Made by a program: the position numbers and the translations under genes
In this document: positions 1 through 10,611 of the stretch, one piece after another
Layout of the letters: each line of letters begins with the position of its first letter
How positions within the stretch are numbered: position 1 is the stretch's first letter
Assembly: GCA_016869515.1 (NCBI GenBank)
Contig: VGDZ01000031.1
Span: 1-33,784, forward strand
DNA: 33,784 nt
DNA from: Alphaproteobacteria bacterium
Lineage (GTDB): Bacteria > Pseudomonadota > Alphaproteobacteria > VGDZ01
Reading direction: 5' to 3'
Notes under the pieces: model-generated
What the model saw: the letters and a program-made list of their open reading frames with translations, nothing else
What the model was told of the DNA's origin: nothing
The model's database searches: none

Positions 1-1113
1 TGCGGCGCGGCCGTCGCGCCGGCCCAGGCGCTCGACCAGATCGGCCAGGCGCTTGGCGGCGTCTGGCACGCCGACCGCGCGCGCTTTGGTGGCACGTTCT
101 GCCAGAAGGGCGCCGTCGCCCAGCAGCGGCGCCAACAGCGTCGCGACACGCTCGGACGTGAACTCGCTTTGCCGGACGATATCGGCCGCGCCGACCGCGC
201 CCAGGATGGCGGCGTTGGCGGTCTGGTGATCGTCGACCGCCTGCGAATAGGGCACCAGCAGCGCCGGGCGACCGGCGGCGGCGATCTCGCACACCGTCGA
301 AGCGCCGGCGCGCGCCACCACCAAATGGGCACGCGCCAATTCCTCGGTCACGGCATCGAAGAACGCGGCGCAGCGCGCCTTGATACCGGCCTTGGCGTAG
401 GCGGCGCGGGCCTGGTCGAGGTCCTCGCGGCGGCATTGCGCCACCACCGACAGCCGCGCCTTGAGACCGGCATCGAGCCGGCCCAGCGCCTCGGGCAACA
501 CCGCGCTGAATACGCTCGCGCCCTGGCTTCCGCCCAGCACCAGCAGGTTGACGCTCTCGCCCGCCGCCGGCGCGGCATAGCGCGCGGCGCGGATCGGCAT
601 CAGATCGGGACGAATCGGATTGCCGGTCACCACCACCTTGCTGGCGCAGATCTCGGGGATGCGCGCCGTGGCGGCGAAGGTCACGGCGATGGCATCGACC
701 CGTGTCGCAAGGAATCGATTGGCGCGGCCCAGCACCGCGTTTTGCTCGTGGATCACGGTCGGCAGGCGCTTTTGCAGCGCCGCCATCATCGCCGGCAAGG
801 CGGGATAGCCGCCGAAGCCGACCACCGCCAGCGGCCGCAGCTGTTCCATCAGGCCATGCGCCTGCCACCAGCCCGATGCCACTTCGACCGCCGCGCGCAG
901 CCGCCCGAACCAGCCCTGCCCCGTCGTCGTGCCGGCGCGCAGGCGATAGGTGTCGAGCTTGACCACGCTTTCGCCATAGGCCTCGCCGCGGCGATCGGTG
1001 ATGAAGGCCAAGGTGTGGCCGCGGCCGAGCAGCTCGACCGCCAGCGCGCGCGCCGGAAAGACATGGCCGCCGGTGCCGCCGGCCACCAGCACGATGCGAT
1101 TGCCGCCGCTCAC
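1..1113 (-). CDS. murG: UDP-GlcNAc:lipid I N-acetylglucosaminyltransferase MurG (3' end cut by window)
   Basis: MurG transfers GlcNAc from UDP-GlcNAc to lipid I to make lipid II at the inner face of the cytoplasmic membrane. Translating the minus strand from the GTG at 1113 gives a GT28-type N-terminus with the loop VAGGTGGHVFPA, then VVGFGGYPA, IHEQNAVLGRANR, LVLGGSQGA and, near the end, ARAGASTVCEIAAAGRPALLVPY. These are the usual MurG acceptor- and donor-binding motifs. The frame is open for 371 codons to the window edge, close to the family's full length of about 360, so only a few residues are missing. The start is set by GGAGG five bases upstream and by a GTGA overlap with the ftsW stop, which implies translational coupling. 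The next dcw gene, expected to be murC, lies outside. Confidence 0.95.
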   Translation of the reverse strand, partial: MSGGNRIVLVAGGTGGHVFPARALAVELLGRGHTLAFITDRRGEAYGESVVKLDTYRLRAGTTTGQGWFGRLRAAVEVASGWWQAHGLMEQLRPLAVVGFGGYPALPAMMAALQKRLPTVIHEQNAVLGRANRFLATRVDAIAVTFAATARIPEICASKVVVTGNPIRPDLMPIRAARYAAPAAGESVNLLVLGGSQGASVFSAVLPEALGRLDAGLKARLSVVAQCRREDLDQARAAYAKAGIKARCAAFFDAVTEELARAHLVVARAGASTVCEIAAAGRPALLVPYSQAVDDHQTANAAILGAVGAADIVRQSEFTSERVATLLAPLLGDGALLAERATKARAVGVPDAAKRLADLVERLGRRDGRAA

Positions 1114-2243
1114 CGCAGCCTCCCGGCATCGGGCAGGCGACGGGTGAGCGCCAGCGTCATGCCGATCCCCAGCGCCAGCGCCAGCAGCGACGAACCGCCG
1201 TAAGAGACGAAGGGCAGCGTCATGCCCTTGGTCGGCAGGAGGTGCAGGTTGACGCCGAGGTTGATCACCGCCTGGACGCCGAACTGCACCATCAACCCGG
1301 CGGCCGCCAGCATGGCGAAGTAATCGACTTGGCCCAGCGCGCGCACCAGCCCGCGCAGCACGATGAAGGCGAACAGCACGACGATGCCGAGGCAGACCAG
1401 GAGCCCGAACTCCTCGGCGGCGACGGCGAAGATGAAATCGGTATGGGCGTCGGGCAGCACCTGCTTGACCACGCCCTCGCCCGGACCGCGGCCCAGCAGC
1501 CCGCCCTGGCCGAAGGCCTCGATGGCGCGGTCGATCTGGAAGGAATCGCCCTTGCCCGGATCGAGGAAGCGGTCGATGCGGCTGGCGACATGCGGGAACA
1601 CCAGATAGGCCGCGACCGCCCCGCCCAGACCGAGCAGCAGGATCGACGCCACCCACCACAGCGACAGCCCGGCGAGGAAGAACTGCCCGGCCCAGATCGC
1701 GGTCACCACCGCCGCCATGCCGACATCGGGCTGCGCCAGCAGCGCCGCCATCACCGCCACGTAAAGCGCGATCGCCATGAGATTGGCGGGAAAGGTCGGA
1801 TTGTCCTGGCGGGCGGCGAACATCCAGGCCGCCGCCACCGCGAAGCAGGGCTTGAGGAATTCCGATGGCTGCAGCGAAAAGCCGCCGAGATGCAGCCAGC
1901 GCCGCGCGCCCTTGATCTCGACGCCCATCCACAGCGTGGCGAAGGTCAGGCCGAGGAAAACCACGAACAAGAGCGTCCCCAGTCGCCGCACGCCGCGCGG
2001 CGACAGCAGCGAGATCGTCAGCGCCAGGCCAAGCGCGATCGGCATCAGCCCGAGCTGGCGCTTGACGAAGTGGAAGGAGTCGAGACCCAGCCGCGAGGCC
2101 ACCGCCGGGCTGGCGGCCAGGGTCAGCACCGCGCCCACCGCCAGCAGGATCAGCAGCGCCGCCAACAGCCAGCGATCGATCGACGACCACCAGCGGCCGA
2201 GAATGCTGGTGTCGGCGATCGGCGCGGTCGCCAGCGCGGTCAC
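1110..2243 (-). CDS. ftsW: Peptidoglycan glycosyltransferase FtsW
   Basis: This is a SEDS-family integral membrane protein of 377 residues that polymerises lipid II at the septum with its partner FtsI, encoded five genes upstream. About ten hydrophobic segments alternate with short loops. Family landmarks visible are GARRWLHLGGFSLQPSEFLK (the conserved GAxRW and QPSE region), LAQPDVGMA, HTDFIFAVAAEEFG and the C-terminal LPTKGMTLPFVSYGGSSLL. The start is a GTG at 2243 with GGAG eight bases upstream, and it overlaps the murD stop as GTGA. Its own TGA overlaps the murG start in the same way. The assignment to FtsW rather than RodA rests mainly on its place in the dcw cluster between murD and murG. 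Confidence 0.96.
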   Translation of the reverse strand: MTALATAPIADTSILGRWWSSIDRWLLAALLILLAVGAVLTLAASPAVASRLGLDSFHFVKRQLGLMPIALGLALTISLLSPRGVRRLGTLLFVVFLGLTFATLWMGVEIKGARRWLHLGGFSLQPSEFLKPCFAVAAAWMFAARQDNPTFPANLMAIALYVAVMAALLAQPDVGMAAVVTAIWAGQFFLAGLSLWWVASILLLGLGGAVAAYLVFPHVASRIDRFLDPGKGDSFQIDRAIEAFGQGGLLGRGPGEGVVKQVLPDAHTDFIFAVAAEEFGLLVCLGIVVLFAFIVLRGLVRALGQVDYFAMLAAAGLMVQFGVQAVINLGVNLHLLPTKGMTLPFVSYGGSSLLALALGIGMTLALTRRLPDAGRLR

Positions 2244-3583
2244 GACGCGAACTCCCGCACCAGCGCGCGAAAGGCATCGCCGCGCGCCTCGAAATTGGCG
2301 AATTGATCGAACGAGGCGCAGGCCGGCGACAGCAGCACCACCTCGCCGGGTTTGGCGTTCGCGCGCGCCGCCTCGACCGCCCGCGCCAGCGTTCCGGCGC
2401 GGGTCTGCGGCACGGACTTGCCCAGCGTCCGCGCGAAGGCCTCGGCCGCCTCGCCGATCAGATAGGCATGGCGGAGGCGGCCGAACAGCGGCCGCAGCCC
2501 CTCGATGCCGCCCTCCTTGGCCAGGCCGCCGGCAATCCAGTGGATGCGCTCATAGGCCGCCAGCGCCTTTTCGGCGGCATCGGCGTTGGTGGCCTTGGAA
2601 TCGTTGATCCAGACGACGCCGCCGACAGTGGCGATCAATTCAAGCCGGTGCGCCAGCCCAGGGAAGCTGCCGAGACCCCGCGTCGCATCCGCGACCGAGA
2701 GCCCCAACGCACGCACCGCGACAAAAGCGGCAGCCGCGTTCTGCCAATTGTGAGCGCCCGGCAGCCGCGGCGCGGCTTGGCGCAGATCGCAGACCTGCCC
2801 GCCCGGCGCTTCGTACAGCACGCCGTCCAGGACATAGGCCCCGGCCGCGACCTCGGATCCGACCGAAACCCGCAGCACCCGCGCCCGCCCTTCCAGCCGC
2901 TTGGCGGTCTCGGCGCCATGGGCATCGTCGATGCCGATCACCGCCACCGCGCCCGGGCGCTGCATGTCGAACAACCGCCGCTTGGCTTTGACGTAGCCCG
3001 CCATGTCGCCATGGCGATCGAGATGATCGGGCGTGACGTTGAGCAGGACGGCGACCGAACAGGCCAACGACCCGGTCAGGTCGAGCTGATAGGAGGACAG
3101 CTCCAGCACATAGACGCCATCGGCGCCAAGCTCCGGCAGATCCAGCACCGGCGTGCCGAGATTGCCGCCGACCGCGACCGGCAACTTGGCTTCGGCCAGG
3201 ATGTGGCCGATCAGCGCCGTGGTGGTCGACTTGCCGTTGGTGCCGGTGACGCCGACGATGCGCGCCTGGGTGCCGGCGCGGGCGAACAGCTCGACGTCGC
3301 CCAGGATCTCGACCCCGGCATCGTTGGCGGCCCGCACCACCGCGTGCGGGCGGGGATGGGTCAGCGGCACGCCCGGCGACAGCACCAGCGCCGCCGTGCC
3401 GGCGCCGGCGAAGGGCGCGAGCGCAATGCCCGCCGCCGCCGCCTGGGCGCGGCTTTCGGCCTTGTCGTCCCAGGCCGCGACTTCGGCGCCGCCGGCCGCC
3501 AGCGCCCGCGCCGCCGACAGACCCGAACGCGCCAGGCCGAACACCGCCACCCGCTTGCCGCGAAAGAGCGAAATCGCCCGCAT
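2240..3583 (-). CDS. murD: UDP-N-acetylmuramoyl-L-alanine--D-glutamate ligase MurD
   Basis: This cytoplasmic ATP-dependent ligase adds D-glutamate to UDP-MurNAc-L-Ala. The 447-residue product starts with a Rossmann-like domain (VAVFGLARSGLSAARAL). The Mur P-loop GTNGKST lies at about residues 114-120, and the central ligase domain has LELSSYQLD and NVTPDHLDRH. The C-terminal domain has NDSKATNADAAEKAL and LLSPACASFDQF, all typical of MurD and distinct from MurC, MurE and MurF. The ATG at 3583 lies two bases after the mraY stop and gives a normal N-terminus. A much longer open frame upstream, antisense-like in composition and running through mraY, is not part of the gene. The stop overlaps the ftsW start as GTGA. 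Confidence 0.97.
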   Translation of the reverse strand: MRAISLFRGKRVAVFGLARSGLSAARALAAGGAEVAAWDDKAESRAQAAAAGIALAPFAGAGTAALVLSPGVPLTHPRPHAVVRAANDAGVEILGDVELFARAGTQARIVGVTGTNGKSTTTALIGHILAEAKLPVAVGGNLGTPVLDLPELGADGVYVLELSSYQLDLTGSLACSVAVLLNVTPDHLDRHGDMAGYVKAKRRLFDMQRPGAVAVIGIDDAHGAETAKRLEGRARVLRVSVGSEVAAGAYVLDGVLYEAPGGQVCDLRQAAPRLPGAHNWQNAAAAFVAVRALGLSVADATRGLGSFPGLAHRLELIATVGGVVWINDSKATNADAAEKALAAYERIHWIAGGLAKEGGIEGLRPLFGRLRHAYLIGEAAEAFARTLGKSVPQTRAGTLARAVEAARANAKPGEVVLLSPACASFDQFANFEARGDAFRALVREFAS

Positions 3584-3585
3584 GG

Positions 3586-4674
3586 TCAGCGCAGCTTCAA
3601 GGTCGAGAGGCCGGCCAGGGCCAGGATGATGGCGATGATCCAGAACCGGATCACCACCGTCGGCTCGGACCACCCCTTCTGCTCGAAGTGGTGGTGAATC
3701 GGCGCCATGCGGAAGACGCGCTTGCCGGTCAGCTTGAACGAGGCCACCTGGACGATGACCGACACCGCCTCCAGCACGAACAGCCCGCCGACGATCGCCA
3801 GCACCAGCTCGTGCTTGGTGACGACGCTGATGGTGCCGAGCGCGCCGCCCAGCGACAGCGAGCCGGTGTCGCCCATGAACACCATCGCCGGCGGCGCGTT
3901 GTACCAAAGGAAACCCAGGCCGGCGCCGACCATGGCTCCGCACAGCACCACCAATTCGCCCGCGCCGGGCACGCCGTGGATCAAGAGATAGTTGGAATAG
4001 ACCACGTTGCCGACCAGGTAGCTGATCAGCCCGAACGAGGCGGCGGCGATCATCACCGGGCCGATCGCCAGGCCGTCGAGCCCGTCGGTCAGGTTGACGG
4101 CGTTGGAGGCGCCGACGATCACCAGCATGCCGAAGGGCACGAAGAACCAGCCGAGCTGGATCAGCAGGTCCTTGAAGAACGGCACCGCCAGCGCCATCGA
4201 CAAGGGCGCGCGCGCCTCGGCGCCGATCCACGTCACCGCCGCCGCGGCGATGGCGAACTCGATCAGCAGCTTGATCCGACCGTTGAGGCCGCGGACATTG
4301 CGCTTGGTGACCTTGAGATAATCGTCGGCGAAACCGACCAGGCCGAAACCCACCGTCACCGCCAGCACCGCCCAGACATAGCTGTTGGTCAGATCGGCCC
4401 ACAGCAGCGTGGCGACCACGATCCCGGCCAGGATGATCAACCCGCCCATGGTCGGCGTGCCCTGCTTTTCGATCAGGTGGCGCTGGGGGCCGTCGTCGCG
4501 GATCGGTTGGCCCTTGCCTTGAATGCTCTTCAGCCAGCGGATCACGGCTGGCCCGATGACGAAGGCGATCAACAGTGCGGTGACGATCGCGCCGCCGGTG
4601 CGGAAGGTCAGATAGCGGAACAGGTTGAACGGTCCGAAATCGGCCGCCAGCGGAACGAGGAAATTGTAGAACAT
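3586..4674 (-). CDS. mraY: Phospho-N-acetylmuramoyl-pentapeptide-transferase MraY
   Basis: MraY attaches phospho-MurNAc-pentapeptide to undecaprenyl phosphate, forming lipid I, the first membrane step of peptidoglycan synthesis. The polytopic protein shows the family signatures near the N-terminus ([20 protein letters not shown]), in the middle ([15 protein letters not shown], carrying catalytic Asp residues) and in [12 protein letters not shown], the HHH motif near the C-terminus. Length is 362 residues from the ATG at 4674, close to the normal 360. I chose this ATG because the protein then begins [14 protein letters not shown], as alphaproteobacterial homologues do, and GAGG lies nine bases upstream. 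An in-frame GTG at 4689 would overlap the murF stop as GTGA and add five residues, so it cannot be excluded. Confidence 0.95.
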   Translation of the reverse strand: MFYNFLVPLAADFGPFNLFRYLTFRTGGAIVTALLIAFVIGPAVIRWLKSIQGKGQPIRDDGPQRHLIEKQGTPTMGGLIILAGIVVATLLWADLTNSYVWAVLAVTVGFGLVGFADDYLKVTKRNVRGLNGRIKLLIEFAIAAAAVTWIGAEARAPLSMALAVPFFKDLLIQLGWFFVPFGMLVIVGASNAVNLTDGLDGLAIGPVMIAAASFGLISYLVGNVVYSNYLLIHGVPGAGELVVLCGAMVGAGLGFLWYNAPPAMVFMGDTGSLSLGGALGTISVVTKHELVLAIVGGLFVLEAVSVIVQVASFKLTGKRVFRMAPIHHHFEQKGWSEPTVVIRFWIIAIILALAGLSTLKLR

Positions 4675-4685
4675 GCCGCCGGCCC

Positions 4686-6101
4686 TCACGCCGCCTTGGG
4701 CGCGGGCGCGGCCAGCGCGTCCAGCGCCGCCACCACCGCCGCCATCTTGCTGCCGAGCGACCCCTTGACCAGCACGGCATCGCCCGGCCGCATCGCCCGC
4801 GCCGCGACCGGCGCCAGCGCCGCGGAATCGGCGGCGTAGGCGCCGCGCTTGGATGCCGGCAGCGCGTCGTAAAGCGCGCGGCTGAGCGGGCCGCAGGCGA
4901 ACACCAGATCGATCGGCTGCGCGGCGATATCGGCCGCCAGTTCGGCATGCAGCCGCCTAGCGTCAGGTCCCAGCTCCAGCATGTCGCCGAGAACGGCGAT
5001 GCGCCGCCCGCCCGCCGCCGGCTCGGCCGCGGCCAAGGCATCGAAGGCGGCGCGCATCGCCACCGGGCTGGCGTTGTAGCTGTCGTCGATCAAAAGGAAG
5101 GCGCCGGCGGCGGCCTCGATCTTGCGCCGGAGGCCGCGGCCCTTGAGCGGCTTCATCTCGGCCAGCGCCACCGCCGCCAGGGCGAGATCGCCGCCTGCCA
5201 GCTTGACCGCGGCCAATGCCGCCAGGCTGTTCATGGCCCAATGCCGGCCGGGCGCGCCGACCTTGTAGGTCACCGGCTCGCCCAAAATGTCCGCCGAAAT
5301 GCAGACGCAGCCGGGGTGCAGCACATGGCGCACCAGCCGCGCCTCGGCCGATTCGTGCTCGCCGAAACCGACCACGCCCGCGCCCTTGGCCCGCGCCGCC
5401 GCGGACAAGCGCGCGAAGTACGGATTGTCGCGATTCAGCACCGCCGTCCCGCCCGGTTCCAATCCCTCGAAAATCTCGGCCTTGGCATCGGCGATGGCCT
5501 CGACCGACGAAAAAAATTCGAGATGCACCGCCTCGACGGTGGTGATTACCGCCACATGCGGCCGGGTCAGGCGGCTGATCGGGGCGATCTCGCCGGCGTG
5601 GTTCATGCCCAATTCGAACACCGCGAAGCGCGCCGTGGGCGGCAGCCGCGACAAGGACAACGGCGCGCCGATGGTGTTGTTGAGGTTGCCTTCCGATGCG
5701 TAGGTCTCGCCGCTGCGCGCCAGGGCAAGCCGCAGCATCTCCTTGGTCGAAGTCTTGCCGACCGAACCGGTGACCGCGATCACCCGCGCTTGGGACCGTG
5801 CCCGCGCCGCACGCCCCAGCGCCTCGAGCCCCGCCAGCGTGTCTCCGACCAGGATCAGCCGCGCATCGCGCTCGAGGCCCGCCGGGCGGCGCGCGACCAT
5901 GGCGGCGACCGCGCCCGCGTTCAGCGCCGCGGCGACGAAATCATGGCCGTCGAGACGCCCGCCCTTGATGGCAACGTAGACCTCGCCCGGCTTGACGGTG
6001 CGGCTGTCGATCGAGACGCCATGGGTCGACCAATCGCCGGCGACGACGGCACTGGTGGCCGCGGCAATCTCGGCGGCGCTCCAGAGCGGCGCGCCCATCA
6101 C
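4686..6101 (-). CDS. murF: UDP-MurNAc-tripeptide--D-alanyl-D-alanine ligase MurF
   Basis: MurF adds the D-Ala-D-Ala dipeptide to UDP-MurNAc-tripeptide in the cytoplasm and completes the Park nucleotide used by MraY, encoded next. The 471-residue protein has the N-terminal substrate domain ([18 protein letters not shown]), the ATP loop GSVGKTSTK at about 112-120, [27 protein letters not shown], the lysine-region signature NRDNPYF and the C-terminal [14 protein letters not shown] and VLGDMLELG. The GTG at 6101 has GAGG eight bases upstream and overlaps the murE stop. An ATG follows immediately at 6098, so the start may be either codon. The gene is tightly packed between murE and mraY. Confidence 0.96.
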   Translation of the reverse strand: MMGAPLWSAAEIAAATSAVVAGDWSTHGVSIDSRTVKPGEVYVAIKGGRLDGHDFVAAALNAGAVAAMVARRPAGLERDARLILVGDTLAGLEALGRAARARSQARVIAVTGSVGKTSTKEMLRLALARSGETYASEGNLNNTIGAPLSLSRLPPTARFAVFELGMNHAGEIAPISRLTRPHVAVITTVEAVHLEFFSSVEAIADAKAEIFEGLEPGGTAVLNRDNPYFARLSAAARAKGAGVVGFGEHESAEARLVRHVLHPGCVCISADILGEPVTYKVGAPGRHWAMNSLAALAAVKLAGGDLALAAVALAEMKPLKGRGLRRKIEAAAGAFLLIDDSYNASPVAMRAAFDALAAAEPAAGGRRIAVLGDMLELGPDARRLHAELAADIAAQPIDLVFACGPLSRALYDALPASKRGAYAADSAALAPVAARAMRPGDAVLVKGSLGSKMAAVVAALDALAAPAPKAA

Positions 6102-7534
6102 CGCGCCCGCCTCAGTTCGGCCACCGCCGCGCGGGCCTCGACCGCGTCGTCGAACGGTCGCGTCTCGCCGCCCACGATCTGGCCCTGCTCATGGCCCTTG
6201 CCGGCCAACACCAGAAGATCGCCTTTTTCCAGCCCGGCCACGGCCTGGCGGATGGCGTCGCCGCGGTCGCCGATCTCGATCGCGCCTGGCGCCCCCGCCA
6301 GGATGGCACGCCGGATCGCGGCCGGATCTTCGCTGCGCGGATTGTCGTCGGTAACGAAGACGCGGTCGGCCAGGCGGACGGCGATCTCGCCCATTTCCGG
6401 ACGCTTGCCGGCATCGCGATCGCCGCCGCAGCCGAACACCACCACCAGCTTGCCGGCGGCGTGCGGCCGCAGCGCCTCGAGCACGGCGCGCAGGGCGTCG
6501 GGCTTGTGGGCATAGTCGACGAAGATCGGCGCGCCCGAAGGATGCCGCGCCACCAGCTCGACCCGCCCCGGCACCACGGTCAAAACAGACAGCGCCTCGG
6601 TGGCGCGCTCGGCATCGGCCCCGCTGCCGATGGCAAGTCCCAAGGCGCAGAGCGCGTTGAGCGCCTGATAACCGCCGACCAGCGGCAGATCGAAGTCGTG
6701 CTGCTTGCCCAGCACGGCGATGCGCACGCGCTGACCGGTGGCGTGCGGCGCGCGCGCCACCAGCCGCAACTCCGCCTCTTCCGCCGTGCCGTAGGACAGG
6801 ATGCGATGGCCGCGCTTGAGACACAGCGCGCGCAGACCCTCGAATTCGGGGATGTCGCGATTGAGCACCGCCGCGCCGCCCGAAGGCAGCAGCCAGGCGA
6901 ACAGCCGCCGCTTGGCCGCCAGGTATTGGGTCATGTCGGCGTGATAGTCGAGGTGATCGCGGCTGAGATTGGTGAAGGCGGCGGCGGCCAGGGCCAGGCC
7001 GTCGAGCCGATACTGGGCGAGGCCGTGGGAGGAGGCCTCGATCGCCAAATGATCGATCCCCGAGCGCGCCAATTCGGACAGTGCCGCGTGCAGCGCCACC
7101 GGATCGGGCGTGGTGTGGTCGAGCTTGGCCTTGCCGCCGTTGCCGACGATGCCGAGCGTGCCCAGGCTGACGGCCTTGTGGCCCAGCGCCAGCCAAATCT
7201 GGCGCGTGAACCAGGCGACCGAAGTCTTGCCGCTGGTGCCGGTGACGGCGGCGATGGTCTTGGGCTGGGGCGCGTAGAAGCGCGCCGCCAGCAGCGCCAA
7301 TTCGCGGCGCGGATTGTCGCTTTCGACCAGCACGGCGCCGCGGTCCTCGACCGTGGTGCCGGGCTCGGCCAGGATCGCCACCGCGCCGGCCTTGATGGCG
7401 TCGGCGATGAAGCGGCGGCCATCGTCGCGCTCGCCGCGCAAGGCGGCGAACAGATAGCCCGGGCCGACGGCACGGCTGTCGGCGGTCAGGCCGCGGATTT
7501 CGAGGTCGGCAAGGGGTTGGCGGGTCAGTCCCAT
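6098..7534 (-). CDS. murE: UDP-MurNAc-L-Ala-D-Glu--meso-2,6-diaminopimelate ligase MurE
   Basis: MurE adds the third stem-peptide residue to UDP-MurNAc-L-Ala-D-Glu. The 478-residue protein carries TADSRAVGPGYLFAAL at the N-terminus, the P-loop GTSGKT at about 99-104, LDHTTPDP, EASSHGL and NLSRDHLDYH in the central domain. VTDDNPRSEDP follows, with DNPR at 397-400. DNPR is the established signature of meso-diaminopimelate-adding enzymes, so the wall should be of the Gram-negative A1gamma type. The ATG at 7534 follows the ftsI stop and has GGTGAG upstream. An in-frame TTG at 7555 would overlap ftsI by 14 bases but has no ribosome-binding site. Confidence 0.97.
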   Translation of the reverse strand: MGLTRQPLADLEIRGLTADSRAVGPGYLFAALRGERDDGRRFIADAIKAGAVAILAEPGTTVEDRGAVLVESDNPRRELALLAARFYAPQPKTIAAVTGTSGKTSVAWFTRQIWLALGHKAVSLGTLGIVGNGGKAKLDHTTPDPVALHAALSELARSGIDHLAIEASSHGLAQYRLDGLALAAAAFTNLSRDHLDYHADMTQYLAAKRRLFAWLLPSGGAAVLNRDIPEFEGLRALCLKRGHRILSYGTAEEAELRLVARAPHATGQRVRIAVLGKQHDFDLPLVGGYQALNALCALGLAIGSGADAERATEALSVLTVVPGRVELVARHPSGAPIFVDYAHKPDALRAVLEALRPHAAGKLVVVFGCGGDRDAGKRPEMGEIAVRLADRVFVTDDNPRSEDPAAIRRAILAGAPGAIEIGDRGDAIRQAVAGLEKGDLLVLAGKGHEQGQIVGGETRPFDDAVEARAAVAELRRAR

Positions 7535-7541
7535 GGTCAGC

Positions 7542-9308
7542 TCACCGAGTTGCAAGTTGATCCCCGTGCGCGGCGATCTCGTGCACGGGGCCGCGGGTGG
7601 GTTCTTCCTCGAACATGCCGCCGGCGCCCGCTTCGGGCGCGATCAGCGGCGGCAGCATGTCGAGCGGCATGCGGCCGGTCGGCATCACGCCCAGCACGGG
7701 CGCGATGCGATTGACGATCCGCGCCACCGCCGGCGCCGCCGTCCAGCCGCCGGTGGCGTAGCCGTTGGTGTCCTTGCGGCCCTTGGGTTCGTCCAACACC
7801 GCCAGAATGACGAAACGCGGCGCATCGGCCGGGAACACGCCGACGAAGGAGGACAGCAGCGCCTTGCGCTGATAGCCGCCGCGACCGGCCTTCTCGGCGG
7901 TGCCGGTCTTGCCGCCGACCAGATAGCCCTCGGCCTCCGCCTGCTTGCCGGTGCCCTGCTCGACCACGGCCCGCATCAGCCGCCGCATCTGCACCGACGT
8001 TTCCGCCGAGACCACGCGTCGCCCCTCGACCGGGCCGGTCCGCTTGAGCAGCGTCGGCGTCACGGCGATGCCGCCATTGGCCAACGCGGCATAACCGGCG
8101 ACCAGCTGGACCGGCGTGATCGCCAACCCGTGGCCGAAGGCGATGGTCAGGGTGTTGATTTCGCGCCAGGGCCTGGGCACCAGCGGCTGGCCGTTCTCGA
8201 GCAATTCGAGGCGGACCGCCTCGAGCAAGCCGAGCGATCCGAGGAACTGGCGATGGCGGGCGATGCCGACGTCCATCGCCATGCGCGCCGAGCCGATGTT
8301 GGAGGAGTAGACGAACACCTCCGACACCGACAGCCAGCGATTCTTGGGATGATCGTCGCGGATCGAAAAACGGGCGTATTGCAGCGGCGCGCGGGCATCG
8401 AACTTGTGATCGAGCGAGGTCGCCCCCAGCTCCAGCGCCATCGCCGTGGTGAAGGCCTTGAGCGTCGAGCCCATCTCGTAGACGCCCAGCGCGGCGCGAT
8501 TGAACAGCGCTTCGCGCTCGGCCGCGCCCGGGCGCTGCGGCTCGAAATCCGGCAGCGACACCATGCCCAGGATCTCGCCGCTGGCGATGTCCATCACCAG
8601 CCCGGCCGCGGCCAGCGCCTGATGGCGCTCGACCGAACGCAGCAACTCGTCGCGCAGCGCGTGCTGCACCCGCAGGTCGATCGACAGCTCGGCCGCCTCG
8701 CCGCGCCGCAAGGCGCCGTCGAAACTGCGTTCGATGCCGGCGAGGCCGCGCGAGTCGGGATCGACGTAACCGACCACATGCGCGGTCAGCGCGCCTTGCG
8801 GGTAGATGCGGGAATGGTCGGGGGCGAGGCCGATCCCCGGCAGGCCGAGCGCGTTGACCTCCTGCTGTTGGCGTGGCGTGAGGTGGCGCTTGATCCAGGC
8901 GAATTGCTTTTCGCCCGATAGCCGCTCGGTCAGCGAAGCGGCGTCGATTTCGGGCAGGACCCGCGCCAGCTTCTCGGCCGCGCCGGGAACGTCGAGCATG
9001 GCCTTGGGTCGGGCGTAGAGCGAGGCCGTGGTCAGGTTGGTCGCCAACAACAGCCCGTTGCGATCCTGGATCGCGGCCCGGCCGGGCTCGGGCTTGGCGG
9101 CGACGACCCGCGTCGGGCGCGGCTCGGCTTCGGCAAACAAGGTCAGTTCGACCAGCCGCCCAGCCAGCACCGCGAAGGCGATTCCGAACAGGCCGATGGT
9201 CACCCCAAGGCGGATGCGCCCGACGTCGATCGCCCGCCGCCCGGCACCCTCGCGCACCAGCTTGAAGGCGTAGCCGCCGGTTGGGCCGGCGGTTCGCGGC
9301 GCGGTCAT
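7542..9308 (-). CDS. ftsI: Septal peptidoglycan transpeptidase FtsI (class B penicillin-binding protein)
   Basis: This class B PBP cross-links septal peptidoglycan and works with FtsW. The 588-residue protein has a short basic cytoplasmic N-terminus, one membrane anchor at about residues 34-55, a PBP dimerisation domain starting at AAIQDRNGLLLATNL, and the transpeptidase domain. All three active-site motifs are intact: STLK (281-284, nucleophile Ser), SSN (335-337) and KTGT (467-470). The ATG at 9308 overlaps the ftsL stop as ATGA and has AAGGGG seven bases upstream. The open frame continues upstream through ftsL, but that stretch is the antisense-like reading of another gene. A Pro/Glu-rich tail of about 45 residues follows the transpeptidase domain and is probably disordered. 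Confidence 0.96.
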   Translation of the reverse strand: MTAPRTAGPTGGYAFKLVREGAGRRAIDVGRIRLGVTIGLFGIAFAVLAGRLVELTLFAEAEPRPTRVVAAKPEPGRAAIQDRNGLLLATNLTTASLYARPKAMLDVPGAAEKLARVLPEIDAASLTERLSGEKQFAWIKRHLTPRQQQEVNALGLPGIGLAPDHSRIYPQGALTAHVVGYVDPDSRGLAGIERSFDGALRRGEAAELSIDLRVQHALRDELLRSVERHQALAAAGLVMDIASGEILGMVSLPDFEPQRPGAAEREALFNRAALGVYEMGSTLKAFTTAMALELGATSLDHKFDARAPLQYARFSIRDDHPKNRWLSVSEVFVYSSNIGSARMAMDVGIARHRQFLGSLGLLEAVRLELLENGQPLVPRPWREINTLTIAFGHGLAITPVQLVAGYAALANGGIAVTPTLLKRTGPVEGRRVVSAETSVQMRRLMRAVVEQGTGKQAEAEGYLVGGKTGTAEKAGRGGYQRKALLSSFVGVFPADAPRFVILAVLDEPKGRKDTNGYATGGWTAAPAVARIVNRIAPVLGVMPTGRMPLDMLPPLIAPEAGAGGMFEEEPTRGPVHEIAAHGDQLATR

Positions 9309-9666
9309 CGTCTGGCCCCTTGGCTCTCGTGCGAGGACAGCGTCGGCTTCGGTCGCGGCACCGGAATCACCTTCCAGCGATCCGGGCCCGGTTCGCGGCG
9401 GAAAGGCAGATCGTCGATGGCGACGATCTGGCGCGCCGCCACCGGCTGCAGCGCGAGATGACGGTCGGCCGCCGCCTGCAGCGCCGCCGGCCGGTTGAGG
9501 AAGGCCCATTCGGCGCGCAGCACGTGAATGATCTGGTTCTCGGCCGCGATCGCGCGGTCGAGCGCGGCGAGGCGGTCCTCGAGCAGACGCACCTCGTGCT
9601 TGAGGCGATAGACGCCGTAGGACACGGCGACGGTCAGCGCGAGCGCGAGCGCGGTGGCGAGGCGGA

Positions 9667-9670
<4 letters not shown>
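9305..9670 (-). CDS. ftsL: Cell division protein FtsL-like (bitopic, coiled coil)
   Basis: This 121-residue bitopic protein sits between rsmH and ftsI, the invariant dcw position of ftsL. It starts with one membrane helix (LATALALALTVAVSYGVYRL). A periplasmic heptad-like coiled coil follows, with HEVRLLEDRLAALDRAIAAE and then a segment containing NQIIHVLRAEWAFLN, the conserved region of alphaproteobacterial FtsL that pairs with FtsB. Sequence conservation in this family is low, so position and architecture carry most of the call. FtsL scaffolds FtsB and FtsQ and activates FtsWI. The ATG at 9670 overlaps the rsmH stop as ATGA and has GGGAG four bases upstream. The C-terminal tail of about 35 residues is Pro/Arg-rich. 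Confidence 0.9.

Positions 9671-10607
<937 letters not shown>

Positions 10608-10611
<4 letters not shown>

Noticed and set aside
3584-5041. Long upstream extension of the murD frame
   Set aside because: It runs through mraY in another frame. MurD homology starts only at 3583, where an ATG lies two bases after the mraY stop.
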